This document shows, in pieces, positions 22,824 through 35,000 of a stretch of DNA of 64,000 bases (the stretch's first letter is position 1; each line of letters begins with the position of its first letter). Position numbers and translations under genes: made by a program. A model generated the notes under the pieces. The model did not search any database, had not been told where the DNA came from, and worked only from the letters and a program-made list of their open reading frames with translations. Source of the DNA: Stromatinia cepivora (taxonomy: Eukaryota; Ascomycota; Leotiomycetes; Helotiales; Sclerotiniaceae); contig RCTD01000010.1 in the NCBI GenBank assembly GCA_014898415.1, positions 1,240,001 through 1,304,000 of the forward strand. Direction: 5' to 3'.

Positions 22824-24068
22824 TCATCCCATAAATCCACAAATTGGTAAACGATATTTATCCAAAACCCAGTACCTCCTTCTCACCCCCTTCCATTCTC
22901 CTTCTCCCTCGCCCCCTAGCTCTTCTACTTCTACCCCTGTCCATTCAACATCCAAACCCGCATCACAGAGATCAAGCTCCGCAACTTTCGTATATACGTC
23001 ATAGCAAACTTTTCTATCCGCTCCTAGCCCATTGAAGAAACTAAATTTTCCATTTTCAGATAAAAGGCCAATGACATATTCGGAAAAAAATTTCTTGAGC
23101 TCCATATAGGATTCTCCGAAGGTGTCAAAATATATGATATCAAACTGGAGGTTCTCTTCCAGAAGCGTGGGTAGGATTTCTTGCCAGCGACCTGCGTGGA
23201 TTTTGTAACTTCCTTCTTCCGGTGCGGATGCTTCCCATTCTTTTCCAAATTTATGGCCGGGCGTTTGCAGATGTGCGAGGACGTCGGGATGGGCTTCTAT
23301 TATGTGGTGGCTAGCTGGTGATGTGGATGCGAACATGGTGTCGATTATACCCATTCCAAAACCGATATTGAGAATTCGTAAATGGGGGGAGGATGGGGGA
23401 ATGAGGAGATCGACAGTGCGTTGCATGATGGAGGTTTCCCATGCCATCATTACGCCGTTGGCGTCTGCGTCGAGGAGTTTGTCGTCGGTGAATTCGAGTT
23501 TACTTTGTAGGTAGTCTGCGGAATTGACATCTTTCTTTGGGACTTCTACTTCGACTTGTTCTACGTTTCCTTCTGTGGTGTCTTCTGTGGAAGTAGTTTC
23601 TCCATCGACAATAATCTGCACACCCTCACCAGTTTCCAGGTCCTCTACCTCATCCTCCTCTTCATCATCCCCATCACTCAATTCTTCATACCCTCCCATC
23701 AAATTCATCAATATTTCCGCCCTCACACCGGCATCCACAACCAATTCATACAATTCCTTCCTACCTAATCTAAAAGCCAGACACCCGGGGGTCTCATTGT
23801 TCGTATCCAGATCATTCCATATAGCTCCCGATAAAAATAACTCTTTTATAGTTGCTTTTGCGGCCTCTATATCTTCCAGTGAAGGAGAATCCTCACAAGA
23901 TGCAATGGCCGCATGGAGAGGTGTGAAGCCTGTCTCGGGATCTTGGACAGATGCAGCGCCGGGGACTCGAAGGAGAGGTTTCAGGGCGGAGACGTCGTGG
24001 CTAGCGGCGGCGAGGAGAATAGTTTGGGTAGTTGTGTCGGTTTCAGTCGTGAATGCCGGGTCGTCCAT
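22824..24068 (-). CDS. RMT2: Protein arginine N5-methyltransferase RMT2
   Basis: A single exon of 414 aa. An N-terminal ankyrin-type segment (TQTILLAAASHDVSALKPLL... GFTPLHAAIAS, residues about 17-110) precedes an acidic linker and a class I SAM methyltransferase. The nucleotide motif is LRILNIGFGMGIIDTMF (about residue 225), the acidic ribose-binding position lies in HHIIEAHPDV, and FDIIYFDTFGESY carries motif II. The C-terminal YWVLDKYRLPICGFM is a family hallmark. In yeast RMT2 methylates the delta nitrogen of an Arg in ribosomal protein L12. The location is cytosolic or nuclear. Confidence 0.92.
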   Translation of the reverse strand: MDDPAFTTETDTTTQTILLAAASHDVSALKPLLRVPGAASVQDPETGFTPLHAAIASCEDSPSLEDIEAAKATIKELFLSGAIWNDLDTNNETPGCLAFRLGRKELYELVVDAGVRAEILMNLMGGYEELSDGDDEEEDEVEDLETGEGVQIIVDGETTSTEDTTEGNVEQVEVEVPKKDVNSADYLQSKLEFTDDKLLDADANGVMMAWETSIMQRTVDLLIPPSSPHLRILNIGFGMGIIDTMFASTSPASHHIIEAHPDVLAHLQTPGHKFGKEWEASAPEEGSYKIHAGRWQEILPTLLEENLQFDIIYFDTFGESYMELKKFFSEYVIGLLSENGKFSFFNGLGADRKVCYDVYTKVAELDLCDAGLDVEWTGVEVEELGGEGEGEWKGVRRRYWVLDKYRLPICGFMG

Positions 24069-24679
24069 TTTGAGATTGGGTATATCTAAACTAAATTCGA
24101 CAGATGAATTGGAAATGTATACCTGTATAATCTCGGGGAAATTTTGGGGGGGGTCGATGGATTTGGTGGGCGAGGAGCGGTGTAGAGAGGCAGTATTTCT
24201 TCTGTAATATTGTGTCTCGGCTCATCCCCTTCACACGATGCAACTATCCGAAAAGAACGACACTCTAGATTTTGGAAGACGAACTTGAGTTAGCCGTGCA
24301 GTTCTTTGATCCTATCAACTCTATCAAGATGATTTTACACGATTCCATCCAGCGATTGGAAGGGAACTTCCGGACCGCCTACCTCTAGCTCTGGGAACGA
24401 GCAAAGATCTGCAGATGAATACCATTTGGGGTCCCGCACGAAGCTCTCGCGCATAACACAATTATGACTAGTGTTCAATGACTAGTGTTCAATGACAATT
24501 GAAAATGTACGGTAAGTATGACTCTTATTCCTCTTACAAATATATATGGGAGGTCCAATCTCTCTTGTGTTACGATGTATTACAAATAGATTGTCCTACT
24601 CGAGTTGTGTATAAGTTCGATACCATTGTGGCCGACTTTGCTCTGGTCTTGCACAAACGACAAGAACGTGTCGACGACA
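24069..24679. other. Divergent gap with a 14-bp tandem duplication
   Basis: The promoter region between RMT2 and the MFS permease. TGACTAGTGTTCAA occurs twice in tandem at 24465-24478 and 24479-24492, about 190 bp upstream of the permease ATG. No gene is supported. Confidence 0.45.
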
Positions 24680-26313
24680 ATGGATACCACACAGGATATG
24701 AAGATGGATGTTGAGAGTCAATTGGACCCAAGGACGCGTGAGGAATCGCTTCCGGTGATTGACCCTGAAATGGAGAGACGAGTTGTGTGGAAAATAGACA
24801 AGCATTTGATGCCTCTGATCATTGGGCTATGTACGTATCTTTTGCAACTCCGTTGGGTCAATGGCATTGTACTAACGAATGCCAAAAGATCTCTTAGCAT
24901 ATCTTGACCGTTCGAACATTGGCAATGCTAAAATCGCGGGAATGGAAGATGATTTACATCTTGATTCCGACAGCTACGAATGGCTCCTCACCATATTTTA
25001 CATATCATACATTGTATTCGAGCCATTGGTCTTGATGTGGAAAGTCTTACCACCACATATGTGGGGCGCTATAACAGTAGTAGGATGGGCATTATCTGCG
25101 ACATTGCAAACCGTCGCATTCAATTGGTCCGGAATGATGGCTGCTAGATTTTTCCTGGGAGCTTTCGAGGCTTCTTTTGCGCCTGGCATCACATTCCTAT
25201 TGTCTTTCTTCTATTTAAGAAATGAGCTTGGACTTCGATGCGGATTTTATCTTGGGGCAGCTCCTTTAGCAACGTGCTTTGCTGGTGCTCTGGCCTACGG
25301 TATCACTTCTGGTCATTTTCATAGCATTGCGGCTTGGCGTGTGCTTTTCCTAGTTGAAGGCTTGCCCGCCGTTCTTGCCGGTGCTCTTACTTGGTTTCTT
25401 ATGCCAGATAGCCCCGAGAAAGCCAAATTTTTGACCAAAGAAGAACTACTTGTTGCACAAGCTCGCAAAGTTCGACAAGTAGGTACAACCGAGTCCGGAA
25501 GGCCACACGGGATACAATGGCTCGAAGTAAGGGCCGCGTTCCTTGATATCAAGAATTGGACAACGGCACTTATGTACTTCTCCTGCAATGTATCATTTGC
25601 TTCTCTGCCGGTCTTCCTACCGACTATTCTTGCTGCGATGGGCTACTCAAAGGTCAATGCTCAAGGATTGTCCGCTCCGCCTTATTTTCTCGCATTTCTA
25701 GTTGTAATTCTTACCACGTGGCTCGCGGACAAGTATTCTCAGCGGGGATACACTATCCTTGTACTATCTCTCATTGGAGCAGCAGGCTACATCATGCTTG
25801 CCGTATCTTCCAGCACGGGAGTGCGGTATGCTGGAGTATTTTTGGCAGCTTCGGGTATTTTCCCGGCTATTGGAAATATCCTTCCATGGGTGATGAATAA
25901 TCAGGGCAGTGAGAGTAAAAGAGGCACTGGTATTGCGATTTTAAATGTCGTTGGACAATGCGGACCTCTCCTGGGGACGAGACTGTATCCTAGTAGCGAA
26001 GGGCCTTACTACAACAAAGGAATGGTATGTTTGCACGATATTTTTTTGACTCCCTGATTTCACAGGTGGTTCACATTCTAGCTAGAAATGATTGAAATTG
26101 TACTGATCATGGCTTTCGTATTAGTGGATATGCGCTGCATTCATGCTCTTCAACGGAGTATTGGCAATGGCTCTTCGTTTTCGACTTGTATATGAAAATC
26201 GAAAATTGGATGAACAGTATGGAGTTCTTGGCGATACCAACGGAAATAATCCTCATGATTCAAAACATGGTGGAAGGGAGAATGATGGACCGAATTTCAG
26301 GTATATCTTATGA
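24680..26313 (+). CDS. MFS permease, Dal5-type anion:cation symporter family
   Basis: Exons 24680..24830, 24889..26024 and 26125..26313 give 491 aa. The first intron splits the first membrane helix at the Tyr of LIIGLYLLAYLDRSNIGNAK, which is the signature start of the Dal5/allantoate-nicotinate-biotin type permeases. About 12 hydrophobic segments follow, with the loop RFFLGAFEASFAPGITFLLS after helix 4. The ending NFRYIL is typical of this family, so I read through the GTATAT at 26301 and stop at TGA 26311-26313. A spliced alternative would add an unrelated Cys-rich tail. It is a plasma-membrane uptake carrier, probably for a carboxylate, vitamin or ureide. The substrate is not predictable. 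Confidence 0.88.
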
Positions 26314-26872
26314 TTGATGAAGCTTTGTATGATGATGATATTATTTTTTTGGATTTTTGTTTATTCTGTTGATTGTATTGTAATGATATCCCTGAAAAAT
26401 ATAGGAGACGTGTCGGATATCTTCATGCAGCTGGAAAGTGTTCATATTGTGGAAAGCTACCTTTATGTGATGAAGCGTATAGTTCCGGCTTTACTCTTTG
26501 TGGCTACTTGCAACACAAATTTCATGTCGTTATTTGGTTCTCTGTAATTCCAGAATGTTTCATATTCAAGTTTTATTGTCCCGCGATTCGTTAGACATTG
26601 CATCCATTGGAAGTCGACAAAGCATTCCTTCCTTATTTATTTATTTATTTATTTATACAAACCATTGTACATTCCAGCCAAAAACAGCGTGGAGATATTC
26701 TATCATGTATTCTTTTCAATAGAGCATCAATGCGGACTTTTCCCTCTCCCCCCCTTTCCCCCCACCCACTTAAAAAATATCCCCTAATACCTACCTACCG
26801 GGTGTACAATTCATTCCTAGTGAAACCTTCCCAAGCTCCAACCTTAAACCCCAAATTTCATATATCCCAAAA
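26314..26872. other. Convergent intergenic gap, no gene seen
   Basis: AT-rich 3' flanks of the permease and the chitinase, with a TTTA run at about 26635-26655 and C-rich runs at 26740-26770. No RNA gene or element is supported. Confidence 0.55.
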
Positions 26873-28422
26873 TCAAAAAACCCCAATACACACATGATAA
26901 CCAGGCCATAAATCAGAACACTCTGCTCCCCTAACAGCAGGATTCCAAGCCAAAAAATCCCTTAAAGATATACCCGCCGCCTCCGCAATATTATAACAAT
27001 TATCCCCATTCTTCACCAAGTAAAAAGAAGCACACTGGGTACTCATACCGAACTGAATGGGTAGAGGAGTGGGTCTCGTATTCGTATCCGTTTTTCCCGT
27101 CGGTATACATGTAGGCTTTAAAGTTTTATCAGGAACAAAGGAAGTATTACAACATAGCCCAGGTTCATTTTCATAGTGAAGAAGAATCTCTTTCGCACTT
27201 TGGTAATAGGTCTTCCCGCTAGGATCGATATTTTTCGCAGCAGACGTAGCTTCCCACATCATGATACCGCCGAAGTTTTCTCGACAGATGTATGCCTTCA
27301 CTATACCAGCCATCTCGCCCCGAGTCAAATAATCGCTCTTAGGGGCCGGGGCCGCCGAGACTCCTATGTATAATTTCGCATTGGCGCTTGCGGTTCCAAC
27401 GAGAAAATTGGCCCACGTGTTGTAGCTGAACAAAGTGAATTGCTCAATACCCGTGGTTAAATAGTTGGGATTGGAAATCGTCCAGCTGCGCACGGAACAT
27501 TGCGGTGTGTTGTAAAATTGGATGAAGAGGATGTCGAATTGGGTCGCTGCTATCATGTTTCCCATGTTTGCGTCGGGGATCATGCATTGTGGTGCGCCGG
27601 TGATGAGGTATTGTTTTTCGGCTCCGATGAAATGGGCGCGGAGCCGTTGGATCATGGCAATGTATCCGATTTGGTTATCTGATAGATGTATATTAGCAAA
27701 TCAGTTGAATCTTCAGAACGGGGTTGAAGATTCCAAACGGAAGGAATATCAAGCGACCGTTATTTTTACATACCCGACGAAGGATGTTCAATATCAAAAT
27801 CAAAACCATCGACCTCGACCGGAAAATCATTCGGTCCATCAAACGGACGAGGAAGCCCACCATCAAGCCACTCACGAGTTTGCGGTCCAAAAGCCCCCCA
27901 CAAAAAATCCGCAAATGCTTCTCCATCCGCCGTTCCAGTCAACTCATAGCCACCCTCTTCTCCCCCCAAAGAAAGCAGTATCTTCTTCCCATACACACCT
28001 TGACACACAGGAATATCAGCCGAGATATGCGGACAATCTGACAAAAGTTGATCCTTGGAAGAATCGTTTCCAGGCGCGTGATAAAATCCCGGTCTTCTAC
28101 AATGGTTCCCGAAATCGGTCCCGGGCCATCCATTTCCCTGAGCTGGAAAGCGGTTCATGAATGAGAGGATTATTATATCTACAGATGGCTCCTGGCAGAA
28201 CGTGATGAGATCTTCTTGGTCTGCTCCTTGACCCTGAGATTTTGGGTTAGAAAGTGTATTTTCCCCGTAGAGCGAAGACTAAAGACTTACCCAATACAAT
28301 GCGACATTTGAATTTTCTGTTAGTACACGACTCGTACGTCTGCCTTGAGATATGTTGAAAAAGAGAGCGAAAATAAGGAGGAGTCTCCTTATTCTCGCAA
28401 TTTGTGGATTTAACCGAGCCAT
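26873..28422 (-). CDS. GH18 class III chitinase with a C-terminal LysM domain
   Basis: Exons 28422..28291, 28233..27774 and 27678..26873 give 465 aa. A hydrophobic N-terminus (RIRRLLLIFALFFNISQG) acts as signal peptide or anchor. The GH18 barrel starts at NVALYWGQGADQEDL and carries the catalytic DxxDxE as DGFDFDIEH (about residue 190). Later blocks are FIQFYNTPQC and GGIMMWEATSA. After a Thr/Pro linker (GKTDTNTRPTPLP) a LysM-like module, CASFYLVKNGDNCYNIAEAA...WNPAV...LWPGYHVCIG, ends the protein. The enzyme should hydrolyse chitin at the cell surface or outside, with the LysM binding chitin. It could serve wall remodelling or attack on other fungi. Confidence 0.9.
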
Positions 28423-29710
28423 CTGAAGTATAGGGCAAGTTGAGCTCAAGAGAGTGACTACTTCATCAAAAGAAAGAGATAGATACTTTTCCCAATTCAG
28501 AGAATCTTTCTACATATTTCATATGATGAATTGCAACATTGCGATCTACAATTTACAGTAAAGGCGCTACACAGACAAGAAATTCTGACGATCGTTTCTA
28601 TCAAACCCCGTAGTAAAATAAGGTTAAATACAGGCCCATTCATCAACTCCAAAAATGCGCATCCACATGCTATAGCGTGTTTTAAGGTACACGTATGTCT
28701 GAATGAACTTTAAAACGTGCAAGGCATTCCACAGAGCGTAAATCGTAGACGTGGTTGAAACTTTGATTCGAAACTCCAAGACACACGGAATGTAAAGTCT
28801 GAGAGTAGATTCACAACATCAACTCCTCAGCTCTACACAAGTATAAAACCGCGCAGGTGGTGATATCTCCAGAGTAAATATAATCTGCACCAAATTGATA
28901 CTAGAATCACATCAATTCATTCTCAGAGTTGAGAAACCATATATTTCATAGGTACCTTATTCAATGATCATCAAGATAACCATTCTGAACTTTTAACTTT
29001 GAAGCAATCCAAATTAAATTTGAAACTGCGTAATGGAAGTTTGAATAAAAGTCAAAACATATATCCCGATGTATAGCCGGAAAAAGTATGAGCGGTATAT
29101 GCTTTCGGAACAGCAATATTATACATCTTTTTTAAATTAGTTTCAAACCCATCCATCATAAGAGCCTGGTCATGCCCCGGTCGCTTGCGCAATAAACGGC
29201 CGTCAATCTCTCGCCTAGTTAGCACCCTAGACAATCTTTCCTTTTCTTTCGACGCAATATTTCGCTAGTCGAGTATTTACACGATGAAGTATACTCAAGT
29301 AGAAGAAACTTTAGTACGAAGATTTGGATAGAAATCAAATACAGCTCGTCCTCAGTTTGAGTATGGAAGATTAAAAGCGAATCCAGGCTTCGACAATTAG
29401 CATTAAAAGGCAAAAAGAAATCTGGGGTCATGCTGTATAGAGATATCTAGTTTGTGCATATAGAAAGGACAGAATTGTCCCCGGGAAATGTGTATGAAAG
29501 TACGGAAAGGAATGTATACCTCAGCGATTTCAATAAAGGTGGGGATAAAGTTCTATCCAGAAATGTTTACCGATAGTTCTATACACAGAATAGTCTCCCA
29601 GGCTTGAATCTGGAGGCTTGCAAAAGAAATTCCGCCAGGAAGAATGGTATAAAGGTTATGAAGTAAATCCAGGTAATGTGTGGATTCAAGATCTTCTTGA
29701 TGATTATGAG
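28423..29710. other. Intergenic region, no gene seen
   Basis: This holds the chitinase promoter and 1.3 kb of AT-rich DNA. Several short ORFs exist on both strands, but none has coding character, partner exons or a recognisable motif. Confidence 0.5.
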
Positions 29711-30127
29711 ATGCATTTGAGCCTGATAGATTCGTCTAGAGCTTTTCAGAAGCACCTTGGAAAGTTATGCCTGGCAGATTTGTTTGGAGATCTAGAGATG
29801 AACCTTGGAAATTTGCTTCGACCTCTTGATCTGGCCTTCGCAGCTTTGTTTGAGTGGTTAGACATGAATCTAGCCCCGAAAGTTTTATTTATAGGCTCAG
29901 AAAGTAACCCGAACCTGGATCATCTAACCGAACATATAATCAAGAAGTTGGATCTGAAAAGTATAGTCTCTGCTATAAAGAGGAAGTTGGAAAAGAGTGC
30001 TGGACAGGCAGACGTGAAGGAGAAAATGAGCCTTGGTAATCTAGATGAAAGGCGAGAGGCAAAGCTGAGGATAGAATATTCATCAACTGACTCGAAGAAG
30101 CACCAGTACCTTGAGTATCAAGTGTAG
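29711..30127 (+). CDS. Hypothetical ORF made of degenerate repeats, doubtful
   Basis: From the first ATG (29711) this frame codes 138 aa; it is open upstream to 29618 but without an ATG. The peptide is leucine-rich and helical-looking (LFGDLEMNLGNLLRPLDLAF, LFEWLDMNLAPKVLF). Its DNA is built of diverged words such as GATCTAGAGATGAACCTTGG and related forms that continue past the stop as 51-53 bp repeats. That suggests a decayed repeat that happens to be open rather than a conserved gene. No family is recognised. Confidence 0.2.
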   Translation: MHLSLIDSSRAFQKHLGKLCLADLFGDLEMNLGNLLRPLDLAFAALFEWLDMNLAPKVLFIGSESNPNLDHLTEHIIKKLDLKSIVSAIKRKLEKSAGQADVKEKMSLGNLDERREAKLRIEYSSTDSKKHQYLEYQV

Positions 30128-30137
30128 GATTCCCACA

Positions 30138-30295
30138 GACTCCGGATCTTTAAGCTTTGATTGAAACCTAGAGATACAACGATTACTGAAGAATCTGGAC
30201 CTTGAAGCTCTAATTTGATCCTCCGAGATGCGCTTGCCAAAAGATCTGGATCTTGCGACTCTAATCCCATCTTTAGAGATCCAAAGATCACCGTC
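30138..30295. repeat. Three tandem 51-53 bp degenerate repeats
   Basis: The words CCGGATCTT, CTGGACCTT and CTGGATCTT start at about 30142, 30195 and 30246. Each is followed by a CT(C/T)T(A/G)AT-type word and a GAGAT word at similar offsets. The same vocabulary continues upstream inside the ORF at 29711-30127. Confidence 0.45.
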
Positions 30296-31737
30296 CATGT
30301 TAATACGAAGGCGTTCAAAGAACTGCCGACACAACAGAAACTAACGACTACGAGGATGCGATTAGCAAAAAACCCGATATGGTATTCTAGAGAATATCGT
30401 TGATTTCGACTTCGAAGCGTACGAGACAGTTTTCATTTCCAAAGTAAGACTCTTACATTTGATTTCTAGAAATTGTAATTCAAATAAAAATTCAAATGTA
30501 TCAACATTCCCTCTCTCAAAAACAGGATTCCTTGGGCAACATCCTGATATTTCATATATTAGAAAACGAAACCATTAGAATCAATTGGAGTAATATACGT
30601 ATATATACAGAAGTGGATGCGTATATCCTCTGATCGGCTGCATTCCTAATAACCTGCTTTCTCATATCACCATTCCCACGATGATACTCATCCTCAATAC
30701 CAAGGATATTGAAAGAGAACTGTGAACTAGCGATAAGTTAATTCTTGGGCATTCGGGAGCAAGTTGTGTTTTTGATTGACTAAGCCCGAAGATAATGGCA
30801 CCATGCATACATACAAAAGCAATAACACTCACCTCCTTCTTACACCAGCATCTTATCTTACCTTACCTTATCTTTCCCCCTCCAACTCCCCATCTTCTTC
30901 CTCCAACTTCTTGCTCATCATCACACCCTCGCTTTTTCCCCATCATCTCCTTCCTATCATCTCCTTCCCATCATCTCCTTCTCACCATCTCATTTCCCCC
31001 CATCCTCTTTTCAACCCTCCATCCAATTCTCCACCCAATTCTCCACCCAACCCTCCATCCAACCCTCCATCCACAAACAAGATAATATTTACCAATCCCA
31101 TCCATCCCATCCCATCCCATCCCATCCAATTCATTCCAAAAAACTTTATATTGTATTGTATTATATTATATTATACAATCTAAAAATGACACACAATGCA
31201 CACAATGCACACAATGCACACAAGGCACACAAAGCACACAAGACACATAAAGCTAAAACAAAAGCATAAAGAAATTCATCACACACAAATCCACATACGC
31301 ATCCACGAAATTTTCAACTATAGAGAACAAACACCAGGAAATTCACATGACATATGAGGGAGTAATATCTTACCAAAACTGGAAAGAATGACCAGGACCT
31401 CAGATCACATCACGCATCATACCCCGTGAATATCCAATCCATACCTACCTAGTACATATAACGAGCAAATCTCTGCCCACGCACCACATAGCATTTCAGA
31501 TTTCAGACGACCTATAACTAGAAAGTAAGTACCTTCCCAATATAAAAAAATATAGCTCATAAAAGCCCATTCAAATTTAAACGAACGGAAAATTGGAAAT
31601 ACAATAAATATATATTTAAAACTTCGCATGCATGCATTGCTATCGCCAGAACTACAAGCATCTCTAGTGAAGATGCATACATAATTGGCGACGACTAAGT
31701 CAGTCCCCGAAAATTACTTTTACATGGTCCCAGTTTT

Positions 31738-31773
<36 letters not shown>

Positions 31774-32037
31774 CCTTCAAATGCGATCTCTTGTACAATA
31801 CAATAACCCTAACCAGCCAGCCAAAACCAAACCAAACCAACCGTCCGTCCGTTCCATCCTGCCCAAGCCTGCCATGTATTACGACCAAATCCCACCCAAG
31901 TTATTCGTTACAGGTCGTCCATTACAACCGCAAGGCGCCGTAAAATGCATAAATTTCGTTCATCCTGGCTTTCATCCTTTCTAATCTTTCTTTTGGTCAT
32001 CTCATCTAATTTCATCTCCAGAATGTGTAGGTCGTAA
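30296..32037. repeat. Intergenic region with simple repeats and poly(A)32
   Basis: No gene is supported. 30880-31080 is C/T-rich low complexity (CCATC, CTCCATCCAA). 31096-31130 is a CCCAT pentanucleotide run. 31186-31245 is a 9-bp tandem repeat of ACACAATGC type. 31740-31771 is an uninterrupted run of 32 A, 267 bp beyond the CYK3 stop; it reads as poly(T) in the CYK3 transcript sense. Confidence 0.55.
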
Positions 32038-35000
32038 TTAGACACATGTCCATTCGGCAAATACGCACCATCTAGAACTTCGATCGGCTAGGACTAGTCC
32101 TCTCCATACACCTCTTTCTCCACATTTAATTATCGTCTCCCAAGTTCCCCCGTCTCCTCCTTCTGAATTCGTACTGATGCCTCCGTTTCTCTCTTCCTTT
32201 CGCATTAATCTTAAGATCTTTCCACCAGGTGCTTGAATTGCGAGTTTGGCTGGTTTTTTACCAGTTCCTAAACCAGATGCCGACGAATTTGTTAAAGACA
32301 TAGCGGAGCCTGGTCGTATAAATGGGATAGGTGAGATTCGTCCCGGATCTGGCGATCCTGATGATAGCGACGAAGGATGCTGACGTACGGCGAACACAAA
32401 GGTGTTATTGATGGCTAATCGCTGGCATTGTGGCTGCGCGACATAAAGATCATGACGTTGGGCATGAGGCGTTGGGTGACGAGTTAAGAACTCGTACGGA
32501 GGATTGTCGCCAGAGTGGATGATAGGCAATGCAACCGCCAATGCATGTGGAATGTCCCTGATACTATGCATGAGACCACGTTTCCCAGCATAGATTTTGA
32601 GTATGCCTGCTCCCTCATCACCAGGAAGTAGAGCCTTAATCGTATACCTTTTCTGACTGCCCACCCACTCGGCCTGTGCCAAAGCACGCTTCGTGATAAT
32701 TTCACCGGTCTCGAAGAGGTCACCATCTGCATCACGCTCAAAAGCACGTGCTTCAACTTCAGCTACACACTCAACATCAGGTGGAACAGAAAGTTTGATG
32801 TGGACGAGTTCAAGATCTTCAATACGTATGAGACTTGTATCATATTCTACCATCTCCATCTCATTGATAAAGAACGCCGGACAAGCACATGGTAGAGCTA
32901 GAAGTACCTCGTGTGCGACGGGAGGGCAGAGATGCTGGTCAAAATGTTGCTCCGGTATGTGAGTCCAGCACATCTCAAGTGGCCGAGCCAAGAACCACCA
33001 CGGTTCTGCAAATTGACTGCTGGCACTAGTATACTGGCTCCGTCGAGGATGAGAAGGACTTGCCAAAGAGCAATCCATCATTCGCCATTCTCCGTCAATC
33101 ACAACTGCGTTCCAGAAATGATTCGGGCGAGGCATAGGACCCATATCTGGTACTTCACCTGGCGATTTTAGATACCCTCTAATAACCTCAGCATGAATCC
33201 CAACAGCTTTACACATATCCATAACTAGAAATGCGACTTCTTCAGAAGAGCCGTGTTTGGTTTGGATCACCCTTCTTGAATCGGAGGTGTCATTATCGAA
33301 GCCCTCTTCCCAGGTAATTTTCTCGCTAACCCAAATGAATATTGCTCGTAATCGTTGGATGTCGCTTCGATACGGTCGACACACATAACCTGTGGCTAAA
33401 CTCATGGGATTAGACATTGGTGGAAGACTATTGATAAACCTTGTGTTCTTATCGACCAGACTGAGATTTACTGCTTGGAAATTAGTTGGCTCAGCGACAG
33501 GATTACCGTCTACCCCTTCATCACCATCACATCCCTCGTGAAGCTCTTCCACGGGACTTATGGCTGGGTAATCCATCATCTGGCATCGCTCTTTTCTTTC
33601 AACCCGCTCAATTCTACTTAACGAATTCGATCTGTTAATGTCTCGCCGTACCTGGACCCAATCGACACCCATGGTACCACCACCAGATCCGATTTCATTG
33701 GTTGGATTAGTGTTCGGAGTATTTCCAAAGCCACCACCTCCCAATGTCGTGACTCCCGCTGGAAATGAACTATGGGCCTGAACTCGTGGTCTTGAAGATT
33801 CACCAATAGAAATACTGCTTCTAGCGCTCGCAGCACCTGTTTTCGCGGATTCGACGATTCTTTTGAAGAACCCGGTTTTCTTGGTTTTAGGTGTCATAAG
33901 ACCACCAAGGGCAGCATTAGAATCTGCAGGAGAACCTGGCCAACCAGGTGGTGACTGCATACGCGAAGGATCCGAAGCGTGACTACTGTGATATGAAATA
34001 CCGGTCATTGGCGTCTGGGATCGGCCAGTAGTGAAATCAGGTTGACTGCTATTCATCCCTAGATAGTTGTCCTTCCGCGAACCAAGTGCACTCTGAGCTC
34101 GCCCATACAACATTTCTCGCTTCCTCGCTAAACTCCCGGCACTGGTTGAAGAGAAGCCACTGGCAGAAGGACCACTCATGAGACTTTTATCAGTCATTTG
34201 AGTACTTGAGCTTCCATTGGTAGTAGTACTGCGAGTCCCGCTGGAAGAGGTCGTTGAGTCAGTCTTATCTGTTCTTGTTGTGAAAGATCTCCCCAGCATG
34301 GCTTTTCCAACTTCATATGCAGATTTTCGGTGGCGAAGCTTGGTTGGCTGCACACTTCCGCTCAGAGACGATTTTGGTCGGCTGTCATAAGCATATGAAC
34401 TCGATTTAGGGGGAACCGCTGGCCGAACATCATCTTCAGGTGGGCGAGGCGTTGAAGAATACATTTTACTTAATCTACTCTCCATCCTTTGAACATAATT
34501 GCTCAGTTGAGGTGGAGGAGTATTTGTAGGTTGATAAGGTTGCATATTATTGGCGTATACATCATCACCTACAGAATTGTAATCTTCAGAGACTCCGATA
34601 GCTGTATTGGATCTAGGTGCCCGTTTCGTTGATATATACGTTTGATCAAATGCCTCAGGAGACCATGGGTCGATTGGTTCTTCTGGAATTGCTGACTCTC
34701 GAGCCACCCCCATGTCTGCCAAAGAGAGCATTACATCATCCATTGCACTTCGTAAAGGAGAGGGAGTGCGGCCTGTGCCCGCCGGTGATGGTGGACATGG
34801 AGATGCTGCCGATGGCATTTTATACGGATTTGGGCTGTTGTTATGAGTATCTCTGGTTGCCTGCGGTGCATAAATGCTCCGATGAGGTGGTGGAGGTGGC
34901 GGTGGAGACGAGGTCCCTGATCTATTGAATTGTGGCGCAGGCGATGGACCTCGAGAATAACTTTGGTAGCCAAATGAAGGAGCTGGAGAAGGGGCACGGG

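Noticed and set aside
26400..26594. Extra fourth exon of the MFS permease giving a Cys-rich tail
   Set aside because: The family normally ends with FRY(I/V)L, which is obtained by reading through to TGA at 26311. The spliced tail has no homology and would be unusual.
30776..31183. Long C/T-rich ORF (Ser/Pro/Thr/Leu)
   Set aside because: It is low-complexity sequence (CCATCTCCTT, CTCCATCCAA repeats) without coding texture, homology or partner exons.
31740..31771. Run of 32 A as a retroposed poly(A) tail
   Set aside because: No retrogene body or target duplication is found next to it. Plain homopolymer slippage or an assembly artefact is simpler.
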